Source: an uncultured Anaerolineae bacterium
GTDB taxonomy: Bacteria > Chloroflexota > Anaerolineae > Anaerolineales > Villigracilaceae
Assembly: GCA_903854805.1 (NCBI GenBank)
Contig: CAINXK010000365.1
Location: 1-17,383 of the forward strand
DNA length: 17,383 nt
Reading direction: 5' to 3'
Shown piece by piece: positions 14,728 through 17,383 of the stretch. Below the pieces are notes generated by a model, which saw only the letters and a list, made by a program, of their open reading frames with translations, had not been told where the DNA came from and ran no database searches. Made by a program: the position numbers and the translations under genes. Positions within the stretch are counted from its first letter, which is position 1, and every line of letters begins with the position of its first letter.

Positions 14728-15255
14728 CTAAGGAGGGCATAAGGCGAATGTCGATTCACCAAATTCGAGAAACTTAAGCAACCATGAATTCGGATTGATT
14801 GGACTAAATTCCTGATTCCAGAAATCATACCAAATGTTAAGACTGTATTTGTCTCCGTAAAAACTGACATTAACACAGGCAGTGCCATGCGAATAAACAT
14901 AATAGTCTTTATAGGTTACAGTCACCTTCCACCCCTTTGATAATAGGAATTCATCATAGTATTTCAATATTTCTGATGTGCTATTTTCCGATATCCGATA
15001 ATTTGTAGATAAATATCGTCCATGTTCTGTAGAAGGTGAAATTATCCCTGTACTGAATTGCTCAATTTCAACAGCTCCTTTTGGTGCTGGTATCTGATTA
15101 AAAAGTTCTTTATTCAAAACGTCGAATCTTGAAATAGATTGAGATTCATTTTTGTAAAATTCGATCAGGGATATCCCAGGTATTATACAAACCATGCTTA
15201 TCAAGACCACTATAATGATAGAGACAAAGGCAACAACTTGCTGCTTTGGTTTCAT
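14728..15255 (-). CDS. Membrane-anchored candidate immunity protein for the RHS hydrolase toxin
   Basis: A 175-residue, AT-rich gene whose ATG is 2 bp after the stop of the RHS gene. Residues about 7-30 are a single hydrophobic anchor (VVAFVSIIIVVLISMVCIIP), so the rest should face outside. The outer part contains STSEILKYYDEFLLSKGWKVT, a pattern seen in small membrane or lipoproteins where a helix with 'YY..L...GW' precedes beta strands. No family with a known function is recognised. The immediate downstream position, low GC and topology fit an immunity protein guarding the cell envelope against the toxin. This is inference from the polymorphic-toxin gene order. The gap to the next gene (14531-14727) holds nothing clear. 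Confidence 0.7.
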   Translation of the reverse strand: MKPKQQVVAFVSIIIVVLISMVCIIPGISLIEFYKNESQSISRFDVLNKELFNQIPAPKGAVEIEQFSTGIISPSTEHGRYLSTNYRISENSTSEILKYYDEFLLSKGWKVTVTYKDYYVYSHGTACVNVSFYGDKYSLNIWYDFWNQEFSPINPNSWLLKFLEFGESTFALCPP

Positions 15256-15257
15256 GA

Positions 15258-16964
15258 TTACTGGCCTATACCGATTACATTGACAAGCATATCCACCACA
15301 GCTTGCCCCCTTGACGATGTTGTTACGTTCGGTATTTTTACACCATTACAAACTGTACCACTCGTTGGTGTATTGAAATCGAAATAATCTCCCGTACCCG
15401 AATGCCCATAAGGCTTACCCAGGACGTTGAGCATATTACAACGATTTGCGCCATGTTTGTAGATATCTAATGATTCATCATAAACTGTCTCATAACTTCC
15501 ATACAAATAACTATTATCGTGGTATTCAACCCTGTAGCCAGAATTGTAATTGTGCCATAAGCTATCGGCCAAGTCGACAATGTCATCATTCTCCCCCACT
15601 AGCTCCCATATATTTTCGATGTTTGCCATCTGATTGTATGCCCTATACGTTGGGGCAATTTCTACTAAATTATCTATGAAAAGCCTGCTGCTTAATTCTT
15701 GGGCGGTTGAGTAGGCAACCTGTGAACCTCCACTATATCCAATCAAAGTAATCTTGATTTGACTATTGTCAACGACAACATCTTGAGATGGACAATAGCC
15801 TAGCAGATCTTCCCAAGTTTGATTAGCCTTAGATGAACCGAGGGAATTCAAACCTAAAGCCGCTGGAATTACTTTGCTTAGACCATTGAAGATAGGGATT
15901 CCCTTGGGGAAATCCTTTAGCACTTCTTCAATTTTGCTTGTACTTCTGATGCCATTCTCGTATGGATAAATCACTTTAACAGTTGCGTATGGGGTTAACT
16001 TATTCAACAAAGTTCGTTCCCCGATACTTAAATCGTTAAATAAGTTGTAATCTTTATCTATATCTCCACGATTTCCTGCTCCCGCAAAATAGAAAACGAA
16101 ACAGGTCGAACATAAACCGGTTGGGTCGCTATATCTTATTGGATTTGCTTCTACATAACTCCATCTATTGAACGACCCCGGTCTATTTGCATCCCCTCCC
16201 CACGTATCCCTGGTCAAAAACCGCCCTGTTGCTGGTGAATATTGCCTCGCCCGCAAATAAACCAACTCACTGTAATCCCCCTGAAATTCACTTGTGTATC
16301 CGTAACTCGTCCGCCCGGCGCCGTTGGATGTGGTCACGACACCGTAGGGATCGTAAGTTCTGGTCAGAGTTACTGTGCCACTAGAATCGGCCAGTTGGCG
16401 CACACTGCCCAAGGCATCTCCCAGGAAATACTCGGTGGAAGTGGCGTTGGTCTGCGCAATGCGTCCCAGGCCGTAGGTATAGTTGTTGACTCCATCGGAG
16501 ATGGTTTGGGAAAGGCCAGCCGCCAGATCCGTCGTAAACCTGGTGGTCAGTACTCCTATGGTTTCCTGAAGTCGATCCCCCAACCCATTATAGGCATAGC
16601 TGGTCACTGAAGTTTGGTTACTAACCCCTGTCAATCGGTTGGCGGCATCGTGAGCATAGGTGTTTGTGCTATCCGAAAGCAGGTTGCCGTTACCGTCGTA
16701 GGTATAAGTTACCCCACCCACACTGCTTAGCCGGTTGGCGGCATCATAGTTGTACAGAGTAGTTGCTGCCGTTCCATTGATGGTGAGGGTCTGGCTTTTG
16801 CGATTGCCCACGGCATCGTAGCTGTAGGCGTAAGTCATGCCGCTGGAATAGGTGGCGCTGGTCAGCCGGTTCAATTTGTCGTAATTGTAATTGATCGGCA
16901 CCGCTCCGGTTGGAAAAGCCAGCGAACTCAATGTCCGCCAGCGCGAGGCTTTATATCTGTTCAA
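15258..16964 (-). CDS. RHS/YD-repeat polymorphic toxin with C-terminal alpha/beta-hydrolase domain
   Basis: A 568-residue protein. Residues 20-230 are YD repeats (YNYDKLNRLTSATY, YSYDAVGNRKS, YNYDAANRLS, YTYDGNGNLLS). Residues 236-284 are the hyperconserved RHS core end (YLRARQYSPATGRFL, RWSYVEANPIRYSDPTGL), where RHS proteins are usually cut to free the toxin. The tail 285-568 differs in composition. It contains IGYSGGS (408-414), a G-x-S-x-G elbow with Ser411, a possible acid at Asp460/461 (VGENDD) and a possible His521 (YGHSGTGDY). This fits a lipase/esterase-like hydrolase. The start is a TTG at 16964 with AAGGA 6 bases upstream. The chain lacks a signal and is short for RHS proteins, so it may be an N-terminally truncated or orphan cassette. 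An immunity-like gene follows. Confidence 0.8.
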   Translation of the reverse strand: MNRYKASRWRTLSSLAFPTGAVPINYNYDKLNRLTSATYSSGMTYAYSYDAVGNRKSQTLTINGTAATTLYNYDAANRLSSVGGVTYTYDGNGNLLSDSTNTYAHDAANRLTGVSNQTSVTSYAYNGLGDRLQETIGVLTTRFTTDLAAGLSQTISDGVNNYTYGLGRIAQTNATSTEYFLGDALGSVRQLADSSGTVTLTRTYDPYGVVTTSNGAGRTSYGYTSEFQGDYSELVYLRARQYSPATGRFLTRDTWGGDANRPGSFNRWSYVEANPIRYSDPTGLCSTCFVFYFAGAGNRGDIDKDYNLFNDLSIGERTLLNKLTPYATVKVIYPYENGIRSTSKIEEVLKDFPKGIPIFNGLSKVIPAALGLNSLGSSKANQTWEDLLGYCPSQDVVVDNSQIKITLIGYSGGSQVAYSTAQELSSRLFIDNLVEIAPTYRAYNQMANIENIWELVGENDDIVDLADSLWHNYNSGYRVEYHDNSYLYGSYETVYDESLDIYKHGANRCNMLNVLGKPYGHSGTGDYFDFNTPTSGTVCNGVKIPNVTTSSRGQAVVDMLVNVIGIGQ

Positions 16965-17058
16965 TGGAATCCTTTTGCATGCAAGTTGTAAGCCAGGGAA
17001 AATTTAAATTTTTTGTTTTGCGCCAGCCTGGGCGCGTGCTATACTGAAAGTGCCCCCA

Positions 17059-17106
17059 AATTCGAGACGATCCGGGCTGGTTTCCAGCCTGGTTCGTCTT
17101 CTTTTC
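17059..17106. terminator. Strong hairpin (repeat copy 2), terminator-like
   Basis: AGACGA (17065-17070) to TCGTCT (17094-17099) folds as a 16-bp stem with one T-T mismatch and a TTT loop (17081-17083). On the plus strand TCTTCTTTTCT follows. It lies 8-14 bases past the stop of the minus-strand gene ending at 17113, and before the RHS gene. A shorter relative is at 13693-13740. Confidence 0.5.
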
Positions 17107-17112
17107 TGATAA

Positions 17113-17334
17113 CTATCGAATCTGCTCATACTTACCTGTAAAAGGATCGATGTTGATTTCAAAAATAGAACCATTGTCGGATGAATACCATACAGACCAA
17201 CCATCATATTTTCCGTTTACATCGTAAATTTCTGTAATATAACTAGCCACCGTACAGTTTGATAAAGGCGAAGGTTGATCGGCAGACAAATCTGGTAAAG
17301 TAGTTTTTGCGAGAAAACATTTTGCCAGGAGAAG
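17113..17334 (-). pseudogene. 3' part of a small secreted-type protein gene, 5' end disrupted
   Basis: On the minus strand an open frame of 74 codons ends at TAG 17113-17115. The sequence LLLAKCFLAKTTLPDLSADQ looks like the end of a signal peptide. It is followed by NCTVASYITEIYDVNG and KYDGWSVWYSSDNGSIFEIN, a plausible small beta-rich domain. There is no ATG in frame, and an in-frame TGA stands at 17335-17337. A transposase gene starts on the other strand at exactly this point, so the gene has probably been cut by an insertion. The family is not recognised. Its place upstream of the RHS gene may make it an earlier module's immunity gene. Confidence 0.45.
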
Positions 17335-17336
17335 TC

Positions 17337-17383
17337 ATGCCGATCAACCACCTATATGATACCTTTTTTCGAAAAATTAGCGA
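17337..17383 (+). CDS. Start of a transposase gene (runs off the window)
   Basis: AGGAG (17327-17331) precedes an ATG at 17337 by 5 bases. The fifteen visible codons, MPINHLYDTFFRKIS, resemble the opening of a family of IS transposases that begin MPINHLYDTWF. Only this short match supports it. TGCCGATCAACC (17338-17349) is the exact inverse of 17273-17284, so a dyad surrounds the start and may belong to the IS end. Confidence 0.5.
   Translation, partial: MPINHLYDTFFRKIS

Noticed and set aside
16187..16610. Plus-strand open frames across the RHS gene
   Set aside because: They are antisense shadows of the YD-repeat coding sequence.

Overview
The window looks like part of a bacterial chromosome, most likely from a Chloroflexota (Anaerolineae-like) organism. 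That is an inference from the protein families: a Pro/Thr-rich lipoprotein with an SH3-like start, a paired ATP-grasp protein and 'FGGPYFGFYES' protein, abundant RHS/YD-repeat fragments, and mid-to-high GC metabolic genes. No rRNA, tRNA or CRISPR array was seen.

Left part (1-4094, all minus strand): a truncated lipoprotein gene at the window edge, a conserved protein of unknown function with an HxxxHxxE motif, an ATP-grasp ligase-like protein, and an MFS transporter. The two larger intergenic gaps here carry two copies, in opposite orientation, of a roughly 133-bp repeat with conserved flanks and a different stem-loop core in each copy.

Middle (4300-8706, plus strand): an operon of ABC exporter, gluconokinase-like protein (damaged at key positions), GHMP sugar kinase and sugar-1-phosphate nucleotidyltransferase. 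The last two together could turn a free sugar into a sugar-1-phosphate and then an NDP-sugar. A good -10 box and a dyad precede the ABC gene and favour a TTG start at 4360.

Accessory region (8707-12000): a truncated IS1634-like transposase fused to an RHS fragment, an inverted RHS scrap, an intact VapBC-type toxin-antitoxin pair, another RHS scrap, pieces of two tyrosine recombinases in opposite orientation, and a two-gene DUF6036-nucleotidyltransferase cassette. This cassette lies between two copies of an approximately 42-bp hairpin, one of which is the leader of a recombinase gene.

Right part (12000-17383): a complete IS4/IS701-like insertion sequence with 14-bp perfect inverted ends, a frameshifted lipoprotein gene, and a polymorphic toxin module. 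The toxin is an RHS protein with a C-terminal alpha/beta-hydrolase (GxSxG) domain, followed 2 bp later by a membrane-anchored candidate immunity protein. At the window edge are the 3' end of another small secreted-type gene and the first codons of a further transposase. The region shows repeated insertion, deletion and cassette exchange centred on RHS sequences.
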